Assembly (NCBI RefSeq): GCF_965218685.1
Contig: NZ_OZ244657.1
Span: 806,001-870,000, forward strand
Length of the DNA stretch: 64,000 nt
Source of the DNA: Thalassobius sp965218685
Lineage (GTDB): Bacteria; Pseudomonadota; Alphaproteobacteria; Rhodobacterales; Rhodobacteraceae
Reading direction: 5' to 3'
Program-made: the position numbers and the translations under genes
The notes under the pieces: model-generated
Database searches by the model: none
What the model was told of the DNA's origin: nothing
The model's input: the letters and a program-made list of their open reading frames with translations, nothing else
Part shown: positions 18,485-26,069 of the stretch, in pieces
How the letters are laid out: each line of letters opens with the position of its first letter
How positions within the stretch are numbered: the stretch's first letter is position 1

Positions 18485-18657
18485 AGGATCATGACATTTC
18501 TGGATTTTGCACCGCTGATGCTTCTGGTCTTCTTGCCAAGACCTGAACGCGAGCAAGCCAAGGAAATGTTCTCTGCCAGCATTCAGACTTAACAACATCC
18601 GGTCGCACAACGCGCACTGGAGAGTCCTGATGTGTCGAATAATAAAAAGGAGACAGG

Positions 18658-19227
18658 ATGCGCTATCAAATCAGTGGAAAGCAGATCGATATCGGTGAAG
18701 CACTGCAAACCCATGTCAAAGACGGGCTTGGAGCCGCTGTCCAGAAGTATGCAGAGCGCCCCACGGACGCGAACGTAATCTTCTCGAAATCAGCCAATGA
18801 ATACGTCTGCGAGGCGACTGTCCACCTTTCCACCGGGCTGACCGCACAGGCCAAAGCTCATGCGCATGAAATCTATGCGGCGTTCGAAAGCTGCTGCGAA
18901 AAAATGGAAAAACAGCTGCGCCGTTATAAGCGGCGCCTGAAGGACCACCATCGCGATCGGGCAGAGCCGGTTGAACTTGCCGGAGCTTCGTCCTATATCC
19001 TCGCCTCGGAAGGCACCGAAGGGGATTCGGAGCCGGAAAGCCTGCAGCCCATTATCGTGGCCGAGATGGAAACCAAGATCCCATCTCTCTCTGTCGGAGA
19101 GGCCGTGATGCAAATGGAATTGGCAGGTGCCCCGGTTCTTGTATTCCGTAACGAGACCAAAGATGGGTTGAACGTCGTGTATCGCCGCGAAGACGGCAAC
19201 ATCGGCTGGATCGACCCACAGCAATGA
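18658..19227 (+). CDS. hpf: ribosome hibernation-promoting factor, long form
   Basis: A 189-residue HPF. The N-terminal domain (1-105, RYQISGKQIDIGEALQTHV) binds the 30S decoding centre, and the C-terminal domain (about 130-189, IPSLSVGEAVMQMELAGAPVLVFRN) dimerises to form 100S ribosomes. The two-domain length marks the long form, which needs no separate RMF. An AAGGAGACAGG ribosome binding site precedes the ATG. ptsN follows after 41 bp, an arrangement common in Proteobacteria. It probably has its own promoter and accumulates in stationary phase, as is known for the family. Confidence 0.95.
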   Translation: MRYQISGKQIDIGEALQTHVKDGLGAAVQKYAERPTDANVIFSKSANEYVCEATVHLSTGLTAQAKAHAHEIYAAFESCCEKMEKQLRRYKRRLKDHHRDRAEPVELAGASSYILASEGTEGDSEPESLQPIIVAEMETKIPSLSVGEAVMQMELAGAPVLVFRNETKDGLNVVYRREDGNIGWIDPQQ

Positions 19228-19268
19228 TGTGATCGGGGCAAACCCGAAGCCGGAGAAACGTACCGAGT

Positions 19269-19733
19269 ATGGAACTGTCGAGCATCCTCAAGCCTGAGGC
19301 CGTGAGAGTTATTTCTTCGGCTTCCAGTAAGAAGCGCCTGCTGCAAGAGCTGGGCGATCTTGCGTTCTCTGCATATGGTCTTAGCGCGCCCGCCACAGTC
19401 GAGGCGCTGCTGGAACGCGAAAGCCTTGGCCCCACCGGTGTGGGCCAGGGTGTCGCCCTGCCCCACGCGCGGATGCCTGATCTTAACGCTGTTCAGGGCG
19501 CTTTCGTGTTGTTGGAAAAGCCTGTTGATTTCGACTCGGTCGATCGGCAGCCCGTGGATATCGTCTTTGCCCTGTTTGCCCCTGAAGAAGCGGGTGTCGA
19601 GCATCTGAAGGCCTTGGCACTGGTGTCCAGGACGCTGCGCGAAGCCTCGCTTTGTGCCAAGCTGCGTGCCAATGCGGATGCTGCGACGCTGTACACCATC
19701 CTGACCGAAAACCATTCGGTTCAGGCAGCCTGA
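19269..19733 (+). CDS. ptsN: nitrogen regulatory IIA protein (PTS-Ntr)
   Basis: A 154-residue PTS EIIA type 2 domain protein with the phosphorylated histidine in GVALPHARMPDL (His66). It is the last phosphoacceptor of the PtsP-NPr-EIIANtr chain, which links nitrogen and potassium status to enzyme regulation rather than to sugar import. It lies downstream of hpf. Its last 13 bp overlap the 3' end of the convergent sulfotransferase gene, so there is no room for a separate terminator and the two transcripts must overlap. Confidence 0.96.
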   Translation: MELSSILKPEAVRVISSASSKKRLLQELGDLAFSAYGLSAPATVEALLERESLGPTGVGQGVALPHARMPDLNAVQGAFVLLEKPVDFDSVDRQPVDIVFALFAPEEAGVEHLKALALVSRTLREASLCAKLRANADAATLYTILTENHSVQAA

Positions 19734-21145
19734 TCCTTCCAGTTTTCAAATCCGAAGCTTACATAGTCCCGCTTGTAGACAGCGCGGACTTTCTGCTCGA
19801 TCTCGTCATCGTAAATCTCTGACAGTGCAATCGGCATGTCCTGCGGAGCGGGCTGATACGCGATCTCTTTGCCGGCCAGAATGGGCAGCATTTTGGTCAG
19901 CTCGGCCTCGCGCAGCACAAAATCCGGCGCCGCAACCGCGGTAAAGCCGCGGATCACCTCGACCTGACTGGCCCAATGGGGATCCAGACGGACACTGGTC
20001 TGTCCGGCCAGATTGTCGCCCACAAAATCCAGAAATACCATGAACGCCGCGCGGTGCGCCCTGGCGTCATACCCTTCGGGGACGCCGGACTTGGGCAGGG
20101 GCAGCTTATAGACCTGCCGCAGAATTTTTCGAATGCGCGCAAAATGGCCCGGACCGTCGTTCAGGATACGCTGACAAAAGGCGTGATGCGCCCGCGCCAC
20201 GGGATGACGCAGCACGGTAAAGCTGCGATGACCCGGGGTCGTTTGCCGCCAATGCCGCAAAGTCCGTTGAGAGAACCCCGATTGCAACGCGTCCAGATCG
20301 GCACTGTCTACATCGGCCAGCCATTGTACCACCTGCGCTTCGGGGCCGGCGGGGATAGGAAGGAACAAAAGAGGCGCCTGTGCCGCTGCCACATAACCGG
20401 GCACTGCGGCGCCACGGCGAGGTTCGAAATTCGGGGTTCGCGTCAGGTTGAAACGGTCCAGCCCCTCAAGAGCAGTCTCCATTTCGTCGAAATTTTCGAC
20501 CTTGGCAGACAGAGGTTGGGGGTTTTGCTTTTTCAGCTTGGAATCCAACGCGTCAAGCCGTTGATCCACACCTAACCACTGAGCCAATCCGTTAAGCACC
20601 TCAAGGCTCTGAAGATCCTCGTAATCGACATAGAACCCAGTCTGACCAGTCACTTGCAGCGCGTTCAGTACCTTGATCTGAAACTGCTGCAACGCTGACA
20701 GGTGCTGCTCGAACTCGGGCGCTGCGAACACGGCCGAGCCTTCTTTGCGGCGCTTCATATTCGTCAGCTTCCACTGGCCGGTCGATTGGGCGATTTTCCA
20801 GCTGACATAGCTTTCGGCCGGGTTGCGCGTCAGGATGATCTTGGCGCAGCGCGGATCGCTTAGCAGTCGGTCAATCACCCGCGGATCATGGTCGTGAAAG
20901 AACCGAAACCCGCCCAAAGCACCCGCCTGATCGCGGATCGTGTTGATCAGATGATCGGGATTATCTTCACGCTCGGCCTGCGTGACCCCCAAAATGTCCT
21001 CGGCGTTGGGATAGCCAATAAAGGCCGGGTTGAACGCCTCGCCATGGCAACTGATGCCGTCAAAAGCGTTCAGGTTCGCCTCGAGGAAGTTCGAGCCCGT
21101 CCGCATTTCAGCCAGAACAACAAAGTAATCAAAGTTTCCACTCAT
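19721..21145 (-). CDS. sulfotransferase family protein with two domains, the second degenerate
   Basis: A 474-residue protein. The N-terminal half has the 5'-phosphosulfate loop MRTGSNF (residues 14-20) and a 3'-phosphate motif LTRNPAESYVSW (105-116), as in Stf0-like PAPS-dependent sulfotransferases. The C-terminal half has a second 3'-phosphate-like motif VLRHPVARAHHAF (311-323) of the carbohydrate sulfotransferase type, but its presumed 5' loop reads LPIPAGPEA near 262-270, without the usual Lys and Thr/Ser. One active and one degenerate domain is my inference. It lies last on a run of minus-strand glycosyltransferase genes, 6 bp downstream of the broken GT14 gene. Likely role: sulfation of a surface glycan. 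Confidence 0.75.
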   Translation of the reverse strand: MSGNFDYFVVLAEMRTGSNFLEANLNAFDGISCHGEAFNPAFIGYPNAEDILGVTQAEREDNPDHLINTIRDQAGALGGFRFFHDHDPRVIDRLLSDPRCAKIILTRNPAESYVSWKIAQSTGQWKLTNMKRRKEGSAVFAAPEFEQHLSALQQFQIKVLNALQVTGQTGFYVDYEDLQSLEVLNGLAQWLGVDQRLDALDSKLKKQNPQPLSAKVENFDEMETALEGLDRFNLTRTPNFEPRRGAAVPGYVAAAQAPLLFLPIPAGPEAQVVQWLADVDSADLDALQSGFSQRTLRHWRQTTPGHRSFTVLRHPVARAHHAFCQRILNDGPGHFARIRKILRQVYKLPLPKSGVPEGYDARAHRAAFMVFLDFVGDNLAGQTSVRLDPHWASQVEVIRGFTAVAAPDFVLREAELTKMLPILAGKEIAYQPAPQDMPIALSEIYDDEIEQKVRAVYKRDYVSFGFENWKDQAA

Positions 21146-21151
21146 GGGGCC

Positions 21152-22852
21152 TCAGCGAACAAGATAGGGCTTGGGGTTTTGGGGATTAGGGCGGATCGGG
21201 TCCTGCTCGACCGGGAAATCGCCCATCAGATAGGGGTGCATCCCCTGGTTCTTCAGGTTTTGCAGGAACTGCCCAAACCCGTCCAGATCGGCCATATGCG
21301 GCGCTTCGGTCAGGCGGGTCATGCGTTTCAGGCCTATTTCGTCGATGATGCTTTGCAGCGCCTCCATCGGGGCATCGATGAACTCGGCCATGGTCCAGAT
21401 GCGGATGCGCGCCTTTGTATAGGGCGAACGGAGCACATTCAGAAACTCGGCCTCGACCTTTTGTAGCTTTGCGGCTTCGGCCCGCAGTTCGGAAAAGTTG
21501 CGGTTCGAGCCAAACAACGGCACCGCCCAAGCCCCCGAAATCACCGAAATATGGGCGTTCGGGTCCTTGGCCAGAAACCAGCTGACGTCCTGGACGTCAG
21601 TCGGCCCGTACTGAAAACACTGCCGTTCGCCGCGGGTATTCCAGATCATGTTGCGCACAAAACCTGCGGGATCGTTATCCCGAATGGCGGCGCTGTCGGA
21701 CAGCGCTCCGTTCATCGTGGTCTGGCCATCCGCGAAGTCCGCGCGGTCCGGGGCGAACAGATGGCCATGCACCCGAGCCTCGGTCGCCTTGGCAAGTCAG
21801 GGTTCGAAATCCACGAACAGGTCGGAAAACCCCTGGAAAACCGAGTATTTTCCAGAGGTAACGCCGTTCTCCCAACCTTCGCGTGGCACCCGGCTTTGCA
21901 TCACAAGGCCCGGGCGGCCGCGCGTCCGGCGATCCACGGCCTTGGAAAAGATACGGTCGATCTTGCTGGGTTGCGGTTCAGCCATTGGGCCATTCCCCGG
22001 CGCATCGCTTAGGAACGCGCGATAAAGCCGATCCGCATGGGGCCAGATCTTACGCGCGACAAAACAATCCGAGCGGCGCAGTAACTGCAGGTGATCGTCA
22101 TAGAAAATATGCGGCTTACCCTGGAAATCGAACTTGGACAGGGTCAACGAGCGGCTCTCGATATTCGAGGAATAAAGCCGAGCCAGCGTCTGGAAATAGC
22201 TTTCATCGGGAATCCAGACTTTCTCGAAGTACCTGTCATAATCGGGCCGGTCAGGGTCGTCGAGGATGGCCGAAAGGGTCTGGCGGGTCAGGCACCACCA
22301 TTGGCTGCCCATGTGTGGCGTGATCCCCTTGGGAATCCGGCGCTTCATACCCAGGCGGCGTTGCAGACGGACATATCCGTCAAAAAGCCGGCGCTGTTTT
22401 TTCCAGGAAAACGGAAAGCGCAGGGTAAAGCGTTCGTGGTCCAGCCCGCCTACTGTCCAAGGCACGTCGGCGGTGGTGGCGCTTTCGATAAAATCAGTGC
22501 GCGGGCGCGCATCGAGGTACTCGATCAAATCTGCTACCGGGCGCAACGGCAGGCACGACCCCGACGTCAGATAGACATGTCGCACATCCGGATAACGCCC
22601 CAGAATCAACCCCGCCGCTGATTGCGAGGCCGCAACTAGCCCCCAGGTGCCCCATTCGCAGTCATGACGCGGGCTGAAGCTGACATCGGGCAAATCCTTC
22701 ATGGATTTAACGAAGGCATTATAGGTGCGTCGCCCCACTTTGGCGTCCACATGGATCATCACCGGGCATCCGGCGGCGGCCCAATGACGGGCGACCTGCT
22801 CGGCCCGGCCAAGGGCGTCGTGGACCAACATGACGATGCCCAGCGTGCTCAT
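21152..22852 (-). pseudogene. GT14-like glycosyltransferase with C-terminal DUF5927-like region, interrupted by an in-frame TGA
   Basis: Codons 1-351 encode a Branch-type (GT14) glycosyltransferase domain starting GIVMLVHDALGRAEQVARHW, with HVDAK and LTSGSCLPLRPVADLIEYL. A TGA at 21797-21799 then stops translation after VDFEP. The same frame continues without shift as LAKATEARVHGHLFAPDR to 21152, adding a 200-residue C-terminal region. The whole is 567 codons, the size I recall for roseobacter proteins of this architecture. A single transition (CGA or TGG to TGA) would explain it. The downstream half could restart at GTG 21772, which has a GAGG 5 nt upstream. It overlaps the upstream GT2 gene by 4 bp. 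Sequencing error must be excluded. Confidence 0.75.
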
Positions 22853-23859
22853 GCCCAGTTCCCCTTGGACATGAGGCCCAAAATCTCCAGCTGGCGCCAG
22901 TTGATGTATTTTTCAGACCAACGACACCACAAATCGGGGTTGGCGCGCAGACGCTCGGCATAGGCCTTGTATTCGACGCTGGCCGCGTAGTGCTGGCCGC
23001 GATCCAGTTCTTCTGCGGCCTTGTTGGGGAATGTATCCAGGAACTTGGTATGGAGCAGCATCCCGCTGGCCATCTCGCCGCCCGATTCATCATAAACCCT
23101 GTTCAGACCGCGCGGCAGCAGCATATGAGTCGAGCTGACATAGGCGTATTTGCGGTTCCATTTAACCAGGGGAATCTTGTTCAGTGCTGGCGCCTGAAAG
23201 GGATCATCAGCAAAAAACATACGCTGTCGCGGCCCGCCCTGAATCCACAGATTGTTGTAATACGCGTTCTTTTTGTAGCTGTAATTGCCCGAGTCGAACC
23301 AAGAAGCGATCTCAAGCGGGTTCTGCCCCTCGGCATATGGTTGCTGGTCGATGCGGCCCTTTGGGTACATGTCCAGCAACATCGCCGAAAACTGCCGGAT
23401 CGAGGAATTGTCCAGCCAATCGGTCAGTGCGCGGATCGGGCGGGTGTCGCAGAACGGATAGATAAAGAACTCGTCCGGGTCGACCACCAGCACCCAGTGG
23501 CCATGCGCATATTTGCGCTTCAGATAGTTCATCCAATCCACGCCGAACGTCGCGCGTTTATAACTTGCCTCGGTGTACCAAACCGACACATCCGGCATGT
23601 CATGCAGATATTTCGCCGTTCCGTCCGTCGATCCATTGTCAACGAACAGGAAATGATTGATCCCCATCTTGCGATAGTAGTCCAGGAAATAGGGCAGCCG
23701 GATTTTTTCATTCCGCATGGTGCAAACCAGCAGGATATCCCCGTTTCGAATACGTTGAGTGTTGTCCTGAACCGCCCGCAGTTCTCGCGATTTTCTGATC
23801 GAGCGTATGATCGCACGCTTGCGCCGTAACCGCAGCCGATATGAATCCCGCCAGCCCAA
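22849..23859 (-). CDS. glycosyltransferase family 2 protein (paralog A)
   Basis: A 336-residue protein of the Glyco_tranf_2_4 type. Basic N-terminus, then the nucleotide-sugar fold with LVCTMRNEKIRLPYFLDYY (about 45-63), FLFVDNGSTDGT, and the metal-binding acidic motif DPDEF near residue 128. The C-terminal part contains SSTHMLLPRGLN and MLLHTKFLDTFP. There is no transmembrane helix, so it should act at the cytoplasmic face. It overlaps the GT14 gene by 4 bp and is the first gene of a GT2-GT14-sulfotransferase unit. It shares architecture and many residues with the gene at 24013-25056. Sugar donor and acceptor are unknown. Confidence 0.85.
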   Translation of the reverse strand: MGWRDSYRLRLRRKRAIIRSIRKSRELRAVQDNTQRIRNGDILLVCTMRNEKIRLPYFLDYYRKMGINHFLFVDNGSTDGTAKYLHDMPDVSVWYTEASYKRATFGVDWMNYLKRKYAHGHWVLVVDPDEFFIYPFCDTRPIRALTDWLDNSSIRQFSAMLLDMYPKGRIDQQPYAEGQNPLEIASWFDSGNYSYKKNAYYNNLWIQGGPRQRMFFADDPFQAPALNKIPLVKWNRKYAYVSSTHMLLPRGLNRVYDESGGEMASGMLLHTKFLDTFPNKAAEELDRGQHYAASVEYKAYAERLRANPDLWCRWSEKYINWRQLEILGLMSKGNWA

Positions 23860-23932
23860 ATTACTCTACCTCAAATCCCCGGTCACAGGCACGGTCCCAA
23901 GGTCCGATGCCGCTAAGCGCTTTGTTTTGATC

Positions 23933-23961
23933 AATATGTCATGAACCCAAAGCGGTGCCAA
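23933..23961 (-). promoter_or_regulatory. candidate promoter of the GT2-GT14-sulfotransferase unit
   Basis: On the minus strand TTGGCA (23956-23961) and CATATT (23933-23938) are separated by 17 nt, matching five and four positions of the sigma-70 hexamers. They lie in the 153-bp AT-richer gap between the two GT2 genes, about 75 bp before the start at 23859. No terminator of the upstream GT2 gene is evident in this gap. Confidence 0.35.
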
Positions 23962-24012
23962 CATATATGGAATCGGTTGCCGCTTGGTTTCCAAATTCTA
24001 CGTACGAGTGAT

Positions 24013-25056
24013 TTAATCCTGCCAATCGATCGAGGGCATCAGCCCCAATTCCACCAGCTGCCCAGCGCCTTGATATTGCAGCGATTGCTCGCTCCACAGA
24101 TCCGGGGCTTGGGTCAGGGCATCATAGTATCCCTCCATTTCCTCGGGTCGGGCAAAATGTTGGCCACGTGACTTTTCAATTGCCGATTTGGAAACAATCT
24201 CGGGCAGAAACTTGGTATGTAGCAACACCCCTGCAGGCGCCGTTTCCCCCGGCCCGGAATAAAGCGCGTTCAGCCGGGGCGGCAGAGCCGAATGGGTCGA
24301 GTTCACATAGGTATAGCGCCGGTGCCACTTCATCAGTGGCAGTTTGTTCAACGTCGGAGATTTGCGCGGCTCGGTGGCGAAAAACACCCGTTCGCGCACG
24401 CCGCCTTGTAGCCACAGATTACCCATGGGGGTCTGCCGTTCGGCGCGATAGGGGCCGGGGTCAAACCACTCCAAAATCTCCATCGGGTCTTGGCCGGGAA
24501 CATACGCCGGACGCTCTAACGCTCCTTTGGGATAGGGCTCCAGCATCAGCGCACCAAAGCCAACGCGGCCCTGCCGATCCAGCAATACCGTCAGGTCGCG
24601 CAGATCGTGACGTTCGTGCCCGTCATAGACCAGCAGCTCGTCCGCGTCGGCCATCAGGCACCAATGCCGGTGGCAGTACCGGATCTGCAGCCAGGTCAGC
24701 CAATCCAGCCCAAAGCGCGATGCACGATAGCTGCGCTGCGTCTGCCAGACTGAGGTGTCCTGCTGCTGCGCCAGATACTCGGCGCTACCATCATCGCTGC
24801 CGTTGTCGACGAACAGAAAATGCGAGACCCCGCGAGCGCGGTAATACTCCAGAAAATAAGGCAGGCGCGAAGCCTCGTTGCGTTGAACCGAGACCAGCAG
24901 CAAATCGTCTGGCCGGATCGCCTGAGTGCGGTTCACAACGATGCTAAGCTGATGCCGGGCCTGAAACGCGCGCCACAGCAGCCTGCGCCGCCAAAGCCGC
25001 ATCAGGTAGGCGCCCCAAAGGGATCTGTCCGGCATCTGCAAATCCCGATCTGTCAT
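24013..25056 (-). CDS. glycosyltransferase family 2 protein (paralog B)
   Basis: A 347-residue paralog of the neighbouring GT2 protein, with LVSVQRNEASRLPYFLEYY, FLFVDNGSDDGSAEYL, the acidic metal site MADADELLVY, and the matching C-terminal STHSALPPRLNALY and GVLLHTKFLPEI. The shared order along the whole length points to a tandem duplication. I place the start at ATG 25056, because a longer reading to 25101 would include the terminator hairpin of cysQ. The ribosome binding site is weak (GTGGGAC). Donor and acceptor are unknown; a role in surface glycan synthesis is inferred from the neighbours. Confidence 0.83.
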   Translation of the reverse strand: MTDRDLQMPDRSLWGAYLMRLWRRRLLWRAFQARHQLSIVVNRTQAIRPDDLLLVSVQRNEASRLPYFLEYYRARGVSHFLFVDNGSDDGSAEYLAQQQDTSVWQTQRSYRASRFGLDWLTWLQIRYCHRHWCLMADADELLVYDGHERHDLRDLTVLLDRQGRVGFGALMLEPYPKGALERPAYVPGQDPMEILEWFDPGPYRAERQTPMGNLWLQGGVRERVFFATEPRKSPTLNKLPLMKWHRRYTYVNSTHSALPPRLNALYSGPGETAPAGVLLHTKFLPEIVSKSAIEKSRGQHFARPEEMEGYYDALTQAPDLWSEQSLQYQGAGQLVELGLMPSIDWQD

Positions 25057-25065
25057 TGTCCCACG

Positions 25066-25118
25066 AAAAAGCCCCCAAAGCCTGCGCCTTGGGGGCCACA
25101 TTGCGAGGGAACCCTCGC
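25066..25118 (-). terminator. tandem hairpins after cysQ, the second a terminator
   Basis: Reading on the minus strand from cysQ: a first compact hairpin (gcgaggg/ccctcgc, 25103-25118), then a second with 8-bp arms gcccccaa/ttgggggc (25071-25078 and 25089-25096) followed by five Ts (25066-25070). The T-run ends 9 nt before the start codon of the next gene. Confidence 0.75.
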
Positions 25119-25135
25119 GATTTCAAGCGTATGGA

Positions 25136-25933
25136 TCAGGCTTCTTTCAGCGCGACGCTGGGGGAATAGGCAATAAAGAACGGGTTTGCGTATCCCTCTT
25201 TGCCATAGACCAGCGGGCTGTGATCATCAAAGCGCACAACCTTGCCGCCTGCGCCATGCAGAACGGCGTGACCTGCGGCGGTGTCCCATTCCATCGTACG
25301 GCCCACGCGCGGATAGATGTCAGCCTCGCCCGTGGCGACCAGGCAGAACTTCAGAGACGAGCCCGCGCTTTTGGAATCGGCCACAGCGTATTTGTTGATG
25401 TAGTCATCCGTCGCCTGATCGCGGTGCGATTTCGACGCGACAACCAGCAGGGCCGAGTTATCCGCATCCGACACCTTGATCGCGGTGGTCGCGCCCATGG
25501 CATCCTTGGCAAAATCTCCGGCCTCTTCGACCGAAGAGCCGTCTGCCAGCGTCAGGAACATACGGTTTTTGGCGGGCGCATAGACCACACCCCGGGTCGG
25601 CACACCGTTTTCGACATAGGCAATGTTCACAGTGAAATCACCGCGACGATGGACAAACTCTTTGGTGCCGTCCAGCGGGTCGACGATCAGGAAAGTGTCG
25701 GCCTTTTCGCTGTGGCTGTCGGCCTGTTCTTCGGTGATCAACGTCACGCCGGGAAACTCAGCGCGCAATCCGGCCGAGATCAGCGCGTCAGCGGCTTCGT
25801 CCGCCTCGGTTACGGGGCTTTCATCGGATTTGGTTTTCACCTCGAATTCATCGGAATTGTAGATTTCCATGATCTTGTCACCGGCCTCCAGGGCCAAACG
25901 GCGCATAACGACGGTAAGTTTTTCGTAATCCAA
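25136..25933 (-). CDS. cysQ: 3'(2'),5'-bisphosphate nucleotidase CysQ
   Basis: A 265-residue member of the inositol monophosphatase superfamily. Metal-binding motifs are present: DESPVTEADEAAD, ITEEQ, VDPLDGTKEF and MEWDTAAGHAVL. CysQ dephosphorylates 3'-phosphoadenosine 5'-phosphate (PAP), the by-product of sulfotransferases and PAPS reductase. The start is TTG at 25933, preceded by AGGA at a 7-nt spacing; no in-frame ATG fits. A terminator-like hairpin lies just before that ribosome binding site. The nearby PAPS-type sulfotransferase gives it an obvious local partner, though CysQ is also a housekeeping enzyme of sulfate assimilation. Confidence 0.93.
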   Translation of the reverse strand: MDYEKLTVVMRRLALEAGDKIMEIYNSDEFEVKTKSDESPVTEADEAADALISAGLRAEFPGVTLITEEQADSHSEKADTFLIVDPLDGTKEFVHRRGDFTVNIAYVENGVPTRGVVYAPAKNRMFLTLADGSSVEEAGDFAKDAMGATTAIKVSDADNSALLVVASKSHRDQATDDYINKYAVADSKSAGSSLKFCLVATGEADIYPRVGRTMEWDTAAGHAVLHGAGGKVVRFDDHSPLVYGKEGYANPFFIAYSPSVALKEA

Positions 25934-25948
25934 GGTCTTTTCCTACAC

Positions 25949-25970
25949 AAAAAACCGGCAACAATGCCGG
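25949..25970 (-). promoter_or_regulatory. terminator-like hairpin in the cysQ leader
   Basis: On the minus strand ccggca-ttgt-tgccgg is followed directly by six Ts, ending 15 nt before the TTG start of cysQ. A candidate promoter lies just upstream (TTGCCG 26019-26024, 17 nt, CATAAG 25996-26001). Transcripts from there must pass the hairpin, so it may act as an attenuator. Confidence 0.5.
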
Positions 25971-26069
25971 CGAGTTGATTGGTTCTGCGCTTCCCCTTAT
26001 GATGGTCGGGTAACGGGACGGCAAGATTTCCATGCAAAGAATCCACTGAATCGGCAGGACGGCACAGAA

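Noticed and set aside
18491..18592. A 33-codon ORF (starts MTFLDFAPLMLLVFL) between lptB and hpf
   Set aside because: Too short, with a poor ribosome binding site. It could be leaderless behind the TTGACA element, but nothing else supports translation.
21797..21799. TGA read as selenocysteine
   Set aside because: I saw no hairpin of the bacterial SECIS type directly after it, and GT14 enzymes have no known catalytic cysteine at this place. A nonsense mutation is simpler.
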